A stretch of DNA of 64,000 nucleotides from Cristatella mucedo. Its lineage: Eukaryota > Bryozoa > Phylactolaemata > Cristatellidae. The stretch spans positions 95,001-159,000 of the forward strand of contig WPIO01000143.1 of assembly GCA_009760855.2 (NCBI GenBank), given 5' to 3'. A program made the translations under genes and the position numbers. Positions 52,563-62,735 of this stretch are shown piece after piece. Numbering within the stretch: position 1 is the stretch's first letter; every line of letters starts with the position of its first letter. A model generated the notes under the pieces. The model saw nothing but the letters and a program-made list of their open reading frames with translations. It searched no databases and was not told the DNA's origin.

Positions 52563-53372
52563 CTTGGACAGATATATGTCAGTGTTATCTCACCCAGCAG
52601 ACCACGGGAGCTCTTGGAGGAACTATGCAATCCTCGGCTCTCGAGTAAGACAGATAATAGTCGCGAAGCATTTCCATGTTGGCTGAAGCAAGCCAAATTA
52701 GTTTCTGGGCACGTGCCGTGAGCAGGAAGAGAAGCGTTAACATTGATCAATGACTTTTGCTGCATGTGTGGGCGCATTAAATAACAAATGCAAATTAAGA
52801 TCATACTGCTAGGAACAGGTGGGTGCTGTTTCACTGTCAAGTCAGTTAACGCAGGATCTGATAGCAGTCGCTGTAGAGATGCAGGCTTCAGGTGCATATC
52901 TCGTGGTGGAGCGTTCTCCAAAGGATTTGGGGTCGGCTAGAAGCACTTCTTCTTGACTGGGGTCAGATAAGCCATCGGTGGAAAGAGGTTTTCAAGAGCT
53001 GCAGAATGAAGGAAATTGAAATAAAGTCAACAGAACTTGAGAAGTCAAGAGAACAGAAGTCAATGGGCGCTACGGTAGTAATCGCATGGAGATGTGGTGT
53101 AAATCACATTAGAAATGTTCACAAGCCATTCTGAAAAGTTTTCTGTCATTTGTAATCATTTTAATGCATTGATAAGAAGCTTGTAGTTATACAAATTAGG
53201 CTGCTTGCCATGCGTGCTCGTCAGAACGCTTGCTTTAGTGGCTTTATTAAAAATAAACTGTTAAAAACAAACTATGTTACCTAAGGTGATTCTGATCAAA
53301 CCAATTACTTTACGGCTTTGACTGCAACAGGTGCCACCTGCTCAGCACGATAATTTTCATAAGTTCTGTACC

Positions 53373-53564
53373 CTACAGACTCATACTTTCGTATGGTGAT
53401 GCATAGGTACTTTGCCCCGAATCCGACCGGACGTGTGACAATGAAGAATAATTTGTGTCCATACACCGCAACTCTGGGTCTAAAGTGGAGTAGATCGCTT
53501 CAGGCTGGCCTCCTGCAAGAAAAATTCCGATGATTTCTTCAGCAAGCAAACATTTCCTAGACAA
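53373..53564 (-). pseudogene. Duplicated terminal exon, frameshifted
   Basis: Matches 31023-31283. A 2-base loss near 53380 replaces the last ~25 residues with MSL and a stop. The upstream acceptor is kept. Confidence 0.45.
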
Positions 53565-54744
53565 ACAAGAACATTAAAATCTGCATTGGATTACAGGCGA
53601 AGTCTTGCTTATACCAAAGTATTGTTGGATAACAGCCACACTATTCTGAAATGCTGACGTCAGCGATTAACCACCTCCTTGACCACTACCTTTTTATAAT
53701 AATTATAATAACATGCTTCATAAAGCGCATTCAGAAAACTCAAAAATCTCTTTTTAGGCATTTTACATTGGCTGCAAAGGAAACAAGATCGAGGTAGCTC
53801 CTTATCTATTGATGATCCTTGCTGTGATCAAGCCGATCGCTTCTCTGGCATTTTCATCATCATCAAAGAAAACACCCAGGACTCTTCTCCCTCTCCAATC
53901 TGTGCAGCACTTCATTGTCTACATTCAAGGAGGCCAGGAGTAACATTCTGAAATTCTCTCTCCCAAAGAAGTCTTCTAGCCAGCTAGACACCATTCCCAC
54001 TCAAGGCCGGTGCAAGGAAGTTTGGTGCCCTAGGCGAGATCGGATATTCCTATTCACGACCTCACTCAGCCGCGAATAGTGAAATAACACCAAATCTGCA
54101 AAGTATAACAAGCTTTTTCTTGGCAAGCCACTCCCAGACTATTTCTTTAATGTCGAAAGAAGAAGATACTAAATCCCATTCAATAGAAAGTGTTTCCAAG
54201 ACAACCAGTCTTTCTTAGCACATTGCTGAATGAAGATTTTTTTATAAGTTTAAATTGTGAACAACTTATTTCTCCATTGGCCAATAAAATGGGAAGGGTC
54301 AATACAATTCTGCCACTGAAAGATTGGGAAACTGAAGAGCCACTGAAAGATTGGGAAACATTTCTATCAACTTATGCTGCAATAAAAATAGCAAGAGGTC
54401 TTGGGGATTCATAGTTTCGGCAGCCTCTGGCAATGGCTTGTAGCTCAGCACATTATCCCTCATTCTAAATCCTTGCTGTCTCCATGGGTAAGATACCCCT
54501 ACAGAGACATGCACTCGCTAAGGATATCCTCTGTGGGTATTTCGGAAATTTTCTAAGGAATCGGAAGGAGCCCAAGCAATATGCTGTGCTTTTGAATGTG
54601 ATTGAACCTTTCTGCTATAGATTTAGCTACCACATCTAGAACATCAAAATAAAAGTTAATCTTGTAGCTCACCCTGAGATCCTGTACTACCCCACCCTGT
54701 GCACCATTTTCAAACACTCTTTTCTTTTTCAATTGTCGATTTGC

Positions 54745-56602
54745 TTATAATAATAATAATAATAATAATTCACTTGATAAAGCGCCCTCAGAGAACTTAA
54801 TCTCTCTCTAGGCGCTTTACATTTGCTGTAACGTGAAATGCCATTGAATGATAAGTAAAATCATGCTTGAAAAAACAAACGAAATGAATAATATGGTTAG
54901 GGGTGACATGCACAGGGTCAGCATGCAAATGTGGTTAGTGGCAGCATGCACAGTGTCAGCACGCATTAGCACATCAAGGACGAATCACAGGGACCCACTA
55001 AATGCTCTCCTAAATAGGTGTGTTTTTAGGTTCCTTTTAAATGTGGTCAGGTCAGGGGATGTTCTGATGCAGGTCGGGAGGCAGTTCCAGGCTTTGGGAG
55101 CATATGAACTAAATGCACGGTCTCCAAAGGATTTAAGGTTTGTATGAGGTATTTCTAGACTGTTGGATTCCGAAAAGCGGGTGGTACGATGCTTAGCCTG
55201 ATGGGATATTATATCTGACAGATAGGCTGGAGCCATAGAATTAAGGGACCTAAAAGTGAGGGACAAAACCTTGAAGTCAATCCGTTGCTTGTCTGGTAGC
55301 CAGTGTAGGTCGGCGAGAAGTGGAGTAATGTGGCAACTGCGACGCTCACGACAGACAAGCCTAGCTGCAGAGTTTTGCACCAGCTGCAATCGCCTGATCG
55401 CACATGCTGGTAGGCTAGTAAGCAGTGAGTAGCAGAAGTCGAGACGGGATGTCACGAATGCATGGACCAACTTAGATGTGGTATCTTTATCTAAACAAGC
55501 CCGAATTTTAGCTATATTATGAAGCTGAAAATAGGTGGATTTGACTGTGAAGCTGATATGGTCGTCTAACGAGAGGTCGCTTTGGAATATGACACCTAGA
55601 TTTCGAGCTGATTCAACTGGAGATATGAGGGCAGAGCCAATTTTGAGAGTCAGCCTTTCCAATCTCTGGATCACTTTGGGTTTGCCCATAACTAGAAAGT
55701 TAGTTTTATCATCGTTAAGTTTTAGAAAATTTGCTGCCATCCATGTGCGGATGTCATCAATGCATGCAGCAAGTGAGTTTAGAGAATTTGAGATGCTCGA
55801 AGGCTGGGAGGGATCAAAGCAAAGGTACAACTGAGTGTCATCTGCATAGAAGTGAAAGCCTAGATTGTGCTTGGCAATCACATCAGCAAGAGGCAGAGTA
55901 TAAACCGTGAAAAGAACCGGACCTAGCACTGAGCCCTGAGGTACCCCATATTTCAGAGGTACTTCACATGATCTTTGTCCATTCACGTCAATACTCTGGA
56001 GTCTCCCACTGAGATATGACCTGAACCACTGCAGAGCAGTGCCAGTGATGCCCAGGCGAGATGGGAGGCGCTCTAGAAGAACTTTGTGATCGATGGTATC
56101 AAAAGCTGCCGAAAGATCAAGCAAAACGAGCAGAGACACTCTACCAAAGTCTGCATTCCTAAGTAGGTCGTTGTATACCCGAAGCAATGCTGACTCTGTG
56201 GAGTGATTAGCTCTAAAGCCAGACTGGAACTTACTAGCAAGGTGTGAGGTTTCGATATACGAGTTCAGCTGGTCCGCCACGACCCGTTCCACTGTCTTTG
56301 ATAGGAATGGTAGAAGGGAAACTGGGCGGTAGTTGCTCAAGTTCTCTTGGTCAAGTGTAGTTTTCTTGAGAAGTGGCCTGACTACAGCTTTTTTGAAAGG
56401 TGCTGGGACCTGACCTGAGGCTAATGACATATTAATTATGTTAGTTATGCATGGCAGCAGCAGATCAATGCAACGTACGAGCAGGACGGTGCGAATAGGG
56501 TCCAGAGGACTTGTTGTCTTTTTTGATTGATATACGAACTTTAGGACTAGATCACTAGTGACCTGCTTAAATGCAGACATTGAGGTGCAGCCAGGAACCG
56601 AG
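54745..56602 (-). mobile_element. LINE-A copy with the most intact RT ORF
   Basis: See the CDS at 54985-56580. The 3' UTR (54750-54984) carries the AAT tail, hairpin and GGACGAATCACAGGGACCC block. Inserted in, and breaking, the hAT transposase. No endonuclease domain is present, so it is 5' truncated. Confidence 0.9.
54985..56580 (-). CDS. LINE-A reverse transcriptase, 531-residue open frame
   Basis: CR1/L2-clade non-LTR reverse transcriptase. Open from MSAFKQVTSDLVLKF to the stop after FRRAFSGSL. RT motifs in order: VVRPLLKKTTLDQENLSNYR and SLLPFLSKTVERVVADQL (residues ~65-105), FQSGFRANHSTESALLRVYN, LLDLSAAFDTIDHKVLLERL (~160), [14 protein letters not shown] (~220), [17 protein letters not shown] (~247) with the catalytic Asp pair intact, and NFLKLNDDKTNFLVMGKP. 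The C-terminal domain follows. The apurinic endonuclease domain normally upstream is missing. It is the only LINE in the window with an unbroken RT, but cannot be autonomous as it stands. Confidence 0.9.
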   Translation of the reverse strand: MSAFKQVTSDLVLKFVYQSKKTTSPLDPIRTVLLVRCIDLLLPCITNIINMSLASGQVPAPFKKAVVRPLLKKTTLDQENLSNYRPVSLLPFLSKTVERVVADQLNSYIETSHLASKFQSGFRANHSTESALLRVYNDLLRNADFGRVSLLVLLDLSAAFDTIDHKVLLERLPSRLGITGTALQWFRSYLSGRLQSIDVNGQRSCEVPLKYGVPQGSVLGPVLFTVYTLPLADVIAKHNLGFHFYADDTQLYLCFDPSQPSSISNSLNSLAACIDDIRTWMAANFLKLNDDKTNFLVMGKPKVIQRLERLTLKIGSALISPVESARNLGVIFQSDLSLDDHISFTVKSTYFQLHNIAKIRACLDKDTTSKLVHAFVTSRLDFCYSLLTSLPACAIRRLQLVQNSAARLVCRERRSCHITPLLADLHWLPDKQRIDFKVLSLTFRSLNSMAPAYLSDIISHQAKHRTTRFSESNSLEIPHTNLKSFGDRAFSSYAPKAWNCLPTCIRTSPDLTTFKRNLKTHLFRRAFSGSL

Positions 56603-56821
56603 GAGATGTGCCACCACGAACTGCTTCAAAAGTGGGTTAAATCTCCCACCCTTTAGCCGTTTGAGTTGCACACTATTTTATGGAGCTTTTTTCACTTCGA
56701 AGAGTACTGATGTAAACATTTTGGTGTTTTCTAGCTGTTTAACTCCCAGTCTCAAATCAGTTGATGTCATGTCTGCTGTAAAGAAAGCTTTGCTGGTGAC
56801 GTTGACCTCAAACAAAATGTA

Positions 56822-57334
56822 TCAGGTAAGAAGAGATGCTACACATGAAAATACTGCTATTTTATTGGCCAGCATTTGTGTTTCAGATCTCGTCATAGCT
56901 CTAGCCAAACATCTCTGAGTAATATCTTCATAAATCTCAATCAGGGCATCATAGAGTTTGTCAAGGTTGTATCTCAACGGTTTCAGTGCATCACTTCTAA
57001 TTTCCCGTCTTGTTTCACTGAGTGGTTTTACCGTAAGATCATCGGCATCAGTGATGTGACTCTTGAGGACTCCATAACCCCAAGTAGATGGTGAGAAAAA
57101 ATTGGATATTTGCTGCACCAAAGAGAAGAAATTCACAACCTCCAGGTCACACTTTGTTGCAGCATTTACAACTAGATTCAGGGAGTGGGCACTGCAAGAT
57201 ACATAGAAGGCACGCGGATTTATGTTCAGCATCCTTTCTGCACTCCACTTTCTTATCTTGCATGTTACTACTAATTTCATTCCCTTGTCCTCTATTATTT
57301 TCAACATCCAATCCCTTACCTTTGATCTGATCAA
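56822..57334 (-). pseudogene. hAT transposase core fragment
   Basis: A 170-codon open stretch of the element 54002-58863, containing CSAHSLNLVVNAATKCDLEV, FFSLVQQISNFFSPSTW, LTVKPLSETRREIRSDALK and LYDALIEIYEDITQ. The following part continues at 56620-56820 in another frame (NILFEVNVTSKAFF) and is then cut by LINE-A. Confidence 0.75.
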
Positions 57335-57489
57335 ACGGAACTCCAGTCACGAATGCACATTTGGTCTCTCGTAACGGGTCAAAAATCAAGAAAATATTCT
57401 GATTATCGCTTCGGCGTCACTGAGTTTGACACAACGAAAAATCGGGGTCATTTGTTCATTGTGGCTGACATCTGGGGTAGAGTCAAGGA

Positions 57490-57700
57490 TAGCTCAATAA
57501 CATTTTGCTGACTTGACTGTTTCTGTAATCTGATGCTTTAGTGTAGAAGCTAAAGTTCGTATCGATTCATTCTGGATGTCTTTGCCGATATAGCTCAATA
57601 ATATTTTGCTGGCTTGACTGTTTCTGTAATCTGATGCTTTATTGTAGAAGCTAGAGTTCGTCCTACTTTATTATGGATGTCTTTGCCGAGATAATGTACA
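57490..57700. repeat. Tandem duplication (~103 bp x 2) inside hAT
   Basis: GCTCAATAA(C/T)ATTTTGCTG ... GGATGTCTTTGCCGA occurs twice in a row, the second copy slightly diverged. It duplicates part of the transposase coding region. Confidence 0.75.
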
Positions 57701-58204
57701 TAAGTTTCTTTGTCCGTAAACTTTTGCAGGTGTTCCATCATCAGAGGATCAAAGACTGATAGAACCTAAAAGAATTTGAGATAGTTTCCATTCCCAGGTG
57801 TGAAGATCTTTGCATTTGATCCACGGAATGCTAAATCTTAAGTTCCAAGTGCTAACACAGTGAGGCTCACCAAAACCTGCTTCAAATATTCCTATTGTTG
57901 CTTAACTATCTGTTGAATCGTATGATCTATTGTCTTGCCTTCTGATAGCAAGACCTTCAATTCACTCCAAGCTTGATAACTGTAGAAGTGCAATGGACTT
58001 TTTTTATGCGATAACAGCACTGCAGACGGATTTTTGCAATCTTTATGGCCACTCTCGTGCATAGACGAGACGCTTCCCTTTTGCTGAATAGCTTTCAGCG
58101 AAAGCAGAATACCACATCACTTGATATAGAATACATCAACCACGGGTGGCACATCTCCTCCTCATTGGAGATCCTTCTTTTGTAAGGGAGGTGAGAACAT
58201 CTTG

Positions 58205-58372
58205 AGCGGTGATGGCTCACTAGGTAGCCGTGATAGCTTGGTACCGAGGTCCTGGGTTCGAATCCTGCGATGGGCGATCCTTTATTGCAGCTGCAAGCAG
58301 TGGTGATAGCCGTATACGCTCTTCTGTCGCTATACAAAAGAGGCTGTTGAATCAGCTAGTATTTGTTTTCGG
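58205..58372 (+). mobile_element. SINE-1 copy, inside hAT
   Basis: GGTGATGGCTCACTAGGTAG head, GGGTTCGAATCCTGCGATGG B box, GGCGATCCTTTATTGC, GGTGATAGCCGTATACG and CTGTCGCTATACAAAAGAGG tail. Confidence 0.75.
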
Positions 58373-58914
58373 CAAGTAGGAAAAAAAATGAGCAATTCCC
58401 TTTCGTCCTTGGCAACTCCGGACCATCGGAATATGTCAAGTTCGGAAACCTAAAAAGTTGGTCAGAGCACCCTAGACATATAACTCCGTGGGGCTCTGCA
58501 ATATAGCTACACATCATCCTTTCAGCCACTCCTTAGTTGCTAGATATCCCATGAGGGAGGTTCAAGTCCAGTGACAAAATCCACGCACTGCCGGCTTCAG
58601 CTGCTCAGCCCAGTTCTTTCAACGCTTATTGCAGCCGTTTTTCCAGAATACCAAAGCACCAAAGGAACGATATCGTCGGCCTGCCCACAAACCCCTAGCT
58701 CACTCAAAAAGCAGCCGCAAGTTTTGATATGGAGTGTTTTAGTTTTAGTTATTAACACGTCACCAATAGACAGGTATCTTTTAGTTTTCCAGTTCTTTCT
58801 GGCGCCCCTTAGCCCATCGTCCTAGGAGAGTACCTAGTTTGCCTAGTGGAAGCGCCGGCCCTGCTCCCACTGTATAACTTCAGCAATGTTCCGCTGCTGC
58901 TTTGCATAAGAAAC

Positions 58915-59012
58915 ATAGTTTTCCTTTTGCATCAAATCTAAAGCGCCTAGACAGAGATTGAGTTCTCTGAAGATGCTTTATCAAGTGAATTATTATTATA
59001 ATTATTATCATA
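58915..59012 (+). mobile_element. LINE-A 3' tail
   Basis: TTCCTTTTGCATCAAATCTA, AAGCGCCTAGACAGAGATTG ... GATGCTTTATCAAGTG, ATT tail; starts about 50 bases after the hAT right end. Confidence 0.7.
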
Positions 59013-59029
59013 ATAAATATGTCATTACC

Positions 59030-60245
59030 CTCAGGTATTTGCCCTGCACCTTTCAAAAAGGCTGTAGTTAGGCCACTAATTAAGAAAGCAACACTAGAGA
59101 CCAAGAGAACTTCCACCCAGTCTACCTTCCACAAGTCCAATCAAAGAGACTGGGACGGGTTGTGGCAGACCAGCTGAAACTCTTATATTGAAACTTCAAA
59201 CCTAGCCAGTAAGTTCCAGTCTCGTTTTAGAGCCAGTCATCCCACAGAGTCAGAATTGCTTAGGGTTTGTAACGACCTTATCAGGAATGCAGACTTGGTA
59301 AAGTCTACCTGCTTGGTTTGCTCGGTCTTTCGGCAGCTTTTGATTCTATCGATCACCAAGTCCTTCTTGAGCACCTCTCATCTCACCGGGGCATCAATGG
59401 GACTGCACTAAAATGGTTCAGCTCCTATCCAGCTGAAGTGAGTGGTACCTCATGGATCTATGCTTGATCTGGCTCTATCCACATTGTGTACTCTCCCTCT
59501 TGTCTATGTGATCGCCAAGCCCGAGCTAGGCTGTCAAATGTCTGCAGACGGCAATCAGTAATACCTTCGCTTTACTCTGCACCAATCTCCCATCACTTGT
59601 GAAAGCCAGTCTCGACTTCTGCAACTCACTGCTTGCCGGTCTACCAGCCTGTGCAAATCACGCACAGACAGTTGGTGCAAAATTTTGCAGCTAGTCTTGT
59701 CTCCGTTGTGAGCATTTGAGCATTGCAGTTATGCCATTGCACCACTTTTCGCCGACTTGCGCTGGTTTCTAATGATGCAGCACATCTACTTCAAGGCCCT
59801 GTTTCTCACGTTTAAGTACATGCATTCGCTGGCATCAGCCTGCCTATCAGAACTACTTACCCACCAGGATAGGCATTGTACCACCAGCTTTTTTCTACCT
59901 CCAATTGTTTAGCTATTTCCTTTTACGAACTCCAAGTCATTTAGAGACCGTTACTATAGCTCGTCTGCGCCCAAAGTCTGCGAGTCACTCCCGACTGACG
60001 TCACGACATTCTCCGACTGGACAACATTTAAAAAGCAGCTGAGTGTATGCATGCTGACACTGTTCAAGATACCACTAAGCATATCTTACATGTTGACACT
60101 GTGCATGTCACCTCTAGCCATGTCATGCTTGTTGAAAACGTGCAAGTGACCACTAACCGTTGGATCAAGCTTCACATAGAGCAAATTTAAAGTGCCTAGA
60201 TAAGATCAAGTTCTCTGACGGTGCTATACACATGTAACATTATTG
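59030..60245 (+). pseudogene. LINE-A copy, heavily decayed
   Basis: From CPAPFKKAVVRPLIKKATLE through FDSIDHQVLLEHLSS, then a large internal deletion to [17 protein letters not shown] and the 3' UTR. No open RT. Confidence 0.75.
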
Positions 60246-61050
60246 TATCATTAAATGTAGCAAAGGCGTTGGCTTGGCCCATCAAGAAATTCACTTGATA
60301 GATGAGCTATCGTGTTTACAGGATGGTAACCTACGTTCAAACTCTTCTTCCAAGTTGACACAAAATAGCATCAAGAACCTTCTACTAATAGCTAATAAAG
60401 AACACCGTTCACTGACTAACGAAGCCCAAGCAGTTCCAGCAGCAGTCATTGCTTGATGTAGGCTTGCTGCCGACAATTTTTTCCAACAACACTGGTAGGC
60501 CCAAAATGCTAATGAAGCATTTGGTATAAGACGTCTACCTACGATACCTCTAGAAATACCGTCATCAAGCTTAAGGGTCCGTGCAATACCTACTTCCTGT
60601 AGAGACACTACGATAAATGCACTGTCATATGGAATCATGGCACAAAGAGCAAGAGTATAGAACAGGAATTTGATACTGAGCGACGGAGACTTAATTAATG
60701 AGGGAATAGGCGTTTGGTTAGTGCATCTTCCTAAAGTTGACTAAGGTCAGCCCTTGAAGCGATTCATCTTCGTCATTCTCGCAGGGCCTCAAACTCTGCT
60801 CCCAAGAGATACCTCAAGGTAGCCCCTTTCTTTGAACCATTTAAAAAAAGTGGGTAGTGGGTATTCCCGCGTTTGTAGGACTTTGAGATTCGCAAGGTCT
60901 CGTGCCGATCGGCGGACTCTCACACTGCAATCGATTGAAATGACCGGAACGAATAAATTTTTTTACCTGTGATACCACGAAAGGTTCTGACTGATCCAAG
61001 AGGGAAGTTCTATTGGATATTGTAGGGCCAGCCATATGTATGAAAGCTCG
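60246..61050. other. Intergenic with an unassigned minus-strand ORF
   Basis: A minus-strand frame 60291-60638 (115 codons, begins MIPYDSAFIVVSLQEVGIAR) is open but has no motif I recognise. Nothing else was seen. Confidence 0.35.
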
Positions 61051-61122
61051 TGTACTAGTAGATGTACTAGTAGATGTACTAGTAGATGTACTAGTAGATG
61101 TACTAGTAGATGTACTAGTAGA
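61051..61122. repeat. 12-bp minisatellite, six perfect units
   Basis: TGTACTAGTAGA repeated exactly six times. Each unit contains the palindrome ACTAGT. In one frame it encodes CTSR repeats. Confidence 0.95.
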
Positions 61123-61157
61123 CTGATTACTTTGTTCGGGTTCTCCTATATTTTTGT

Positions 61158-61535
61158 GTGCCGCGAGGATATGACAATCGACATTTCGATGACCGCCGTT
61201 CCCTTAAACGATTCGAGGACAGAAATCACATAAGTAATTACGCGGCAAGATTCGAGCAGTATTTTCCAATAGCACGGAACGTACCGGCCAGGATGCTGGT
61301 CGCCAGCTATCTAGGCTGTGGGCTCAGTGGTCAGGTCAGGTCGCTGACAATATCATGGTGCAGAGAGAACCTCAGTATCCCACGTTATGCTGCACTAATG
61401 TGTAAAGCTTCGACTCAAGGTCCAAAACCAACGGGCAAGCATAATAAAAATATTGTAATGCAATGGCCCAGGCCGCCTCAGTCATCGACTGAGATGCACA
61501 ACAAAACCAAACCAAATCTTTCTGATAATCAGTAA
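61158..61535 (+). CDS. Possible gag-like fragment
   Basis: Open frame (alternative first codon) with NYAARFEQYFPIARNVPARM and VASYLGCGLSGQVRSL, a spacing that resembles the capsid region of Gypsy-type gag proteins. No CCHC box, protease or LTR was found. The match is by general pattern only; it could be a host gene exon or chance. Confidence 0.2.
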   Translation: MPRGYDNRHFDDRRSLKRFEDRNHISNYAARFEQYFPIARNVPARMLVASYLGCGLSGQVRSLTISWCRENLSIPRYAALMCKASTQGPKPTGKHNKNIVMQWPRPPQSSTEMHNKTKPNLSDNQ

Positions 61536-61539
61536 CACA

Positions 61540-62214
61540 AAGCTCCAGCTTTGACCGCCTATTGCTATGTATTTAGAGAGACCAATGTGACGAGGCATAC
61601 TGCAAAGCGTAATGTCATGCACAAGGATCATACAAATATCAATAGTGGGGGGGGGGCAGCCGGTCGAGTTCGAATATCGAAATCAGACTAAATGATGCCC
61701 TGAAATTGTGATGCAAGTAAAGTTTCCATTTCCGCACACGTTTCAGCCAGGAAAGCTGAAAAAAAAGCTTTGTAACATAATACGCACAAATAAACGCACG
61801 AAGCTCTAAGCTTGCGATTAGGGCACCTCTGAAATGGTTACGACAAAAATTTTTCAGACCAGTCTTATGCCCGCGCATTGCAATATTGCCCACACCCACT
61901 GCATACATTATGCTACATCGTTTACCTACAACTAGAGAAGATTGGCCATTGAATTTCTTGTGTTGTGAAAGCAAAACGATAAGGACTCTATTTTTAAACA
62001 GTCCACAGAAAATAAGTATATCATTTGTATACACATTTACATTCAAAAAGTGCTCGACATTCGTGCATTCTTTGCATTTAACGGTTGCTTCGTCATACCA
62101 ATCGCCACAGAAATGATATGTTAGGAGGTAATCCCAATGCTGGAAACTAATGCGGAGCTGCGAACATCAGCACACATACATGCATCTGCACATATGTCAC
62201 CGACCCTTTGCAAT
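61540..62214. other. Intergenic, nothing recognised
   Basis: A poly-G run at 61648 and AT-rich sequence; no repeat or gene seen. Confidence 0.4.
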
Positions 62215-62735
62215 ACTAATAATAATAATATAATTCACTTGAAAAAGCGCCCTCACAGAACTTAATCTCTCTCTAGGCGCTTTACATTTGCTGTAAAGTG
62301 AAATGCGATTGAATGGTAAGTAAAATCATGCTTGAAAAAACAAACGAAATGAAGAATATGGTTAGGGGTGACATGCACAGGGTCAGCATGCAAACGTGGT
62401 TAGTGGCAGCATGCACAGTGTCAGCACGCATAAGCACATCAAGGACGAATCACAGGGACCCACTGAATGCTGTCCTAAATAGGTGTGTTTTTAGGTTCCT
62501 TTTAAATGTGGTCAGGTCAGGGGATGTTCTGACGCAGGTCGGGAGAGAGTTCCAGGCTTTGGGAGCATATGAACTAAATGCACGGTCTCCAAAGGATTTA
62601 AGGTTTGTATGAGGTATTTCTAGACTGTTGGATTCCGAAACGCGGGTGGTACGATGCTTAGCCTGATGGGATAGTATATCTGACAGATAGGCTGGAGCCA
62701 TAGAATGAAGGGACCTAAAAGTGAGAGACAAAACC
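62215..62735 (-). mobile_element. LINE-A 3' end
   Basis: (AAT)n tail, inverted hairpin, whole 3' UTR, then 93 open codons of the ORF end (MSLTFRSLHSMAPAYLSDIL ... LFRTAFSGSL). Abrupt end at 62735, the 5' truncation point. Confidence 0.85.

Larger units (their letters stand above)
52698..56602. repeat. Segmental duplication, copy 2 (with 30454-33916)
   Basis: Same order and orientation as copy 1; adds 53958-54408 (hAT left end) and lacks about 65 bases near 53858. The broken terminal exon is at 53373-53564. Confidence 0.85.
54002..58863 (-). mobile_element. hAT DNA transposon with TIRs and 8-bp TSD, interrupted by LINE-A
   Basis: Left end CAAGGCCGGTGC (54002) and right end GCGCCGGCCCTG (to 58863) are imperfect inverted repeats. 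They are flanked by TTCCCACT (53994-54001) and CTCCCACT (58864-58871), a 7/8 match for the 8-bp duplication expected of hAT. The minus strand encodes transposase remains in order. First comes YVHYLGKDIHNKVGRTLAS (about 57.7 kb), then NPRAFYVSCSAHSLNLVVNA and PLSETRREIRSDALKPLRYN (57.0-57.2 kb), SYKINFYFDVLDVV (54.6 kb) and ERLVVLETLSIEWDLVSSSF (54.2 kb). This follows ZMYM1/DUF4371-type hAT transposases. LINE-A sits inside at 54745-56602. Many stops; inactive. Confidence 0.75.
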
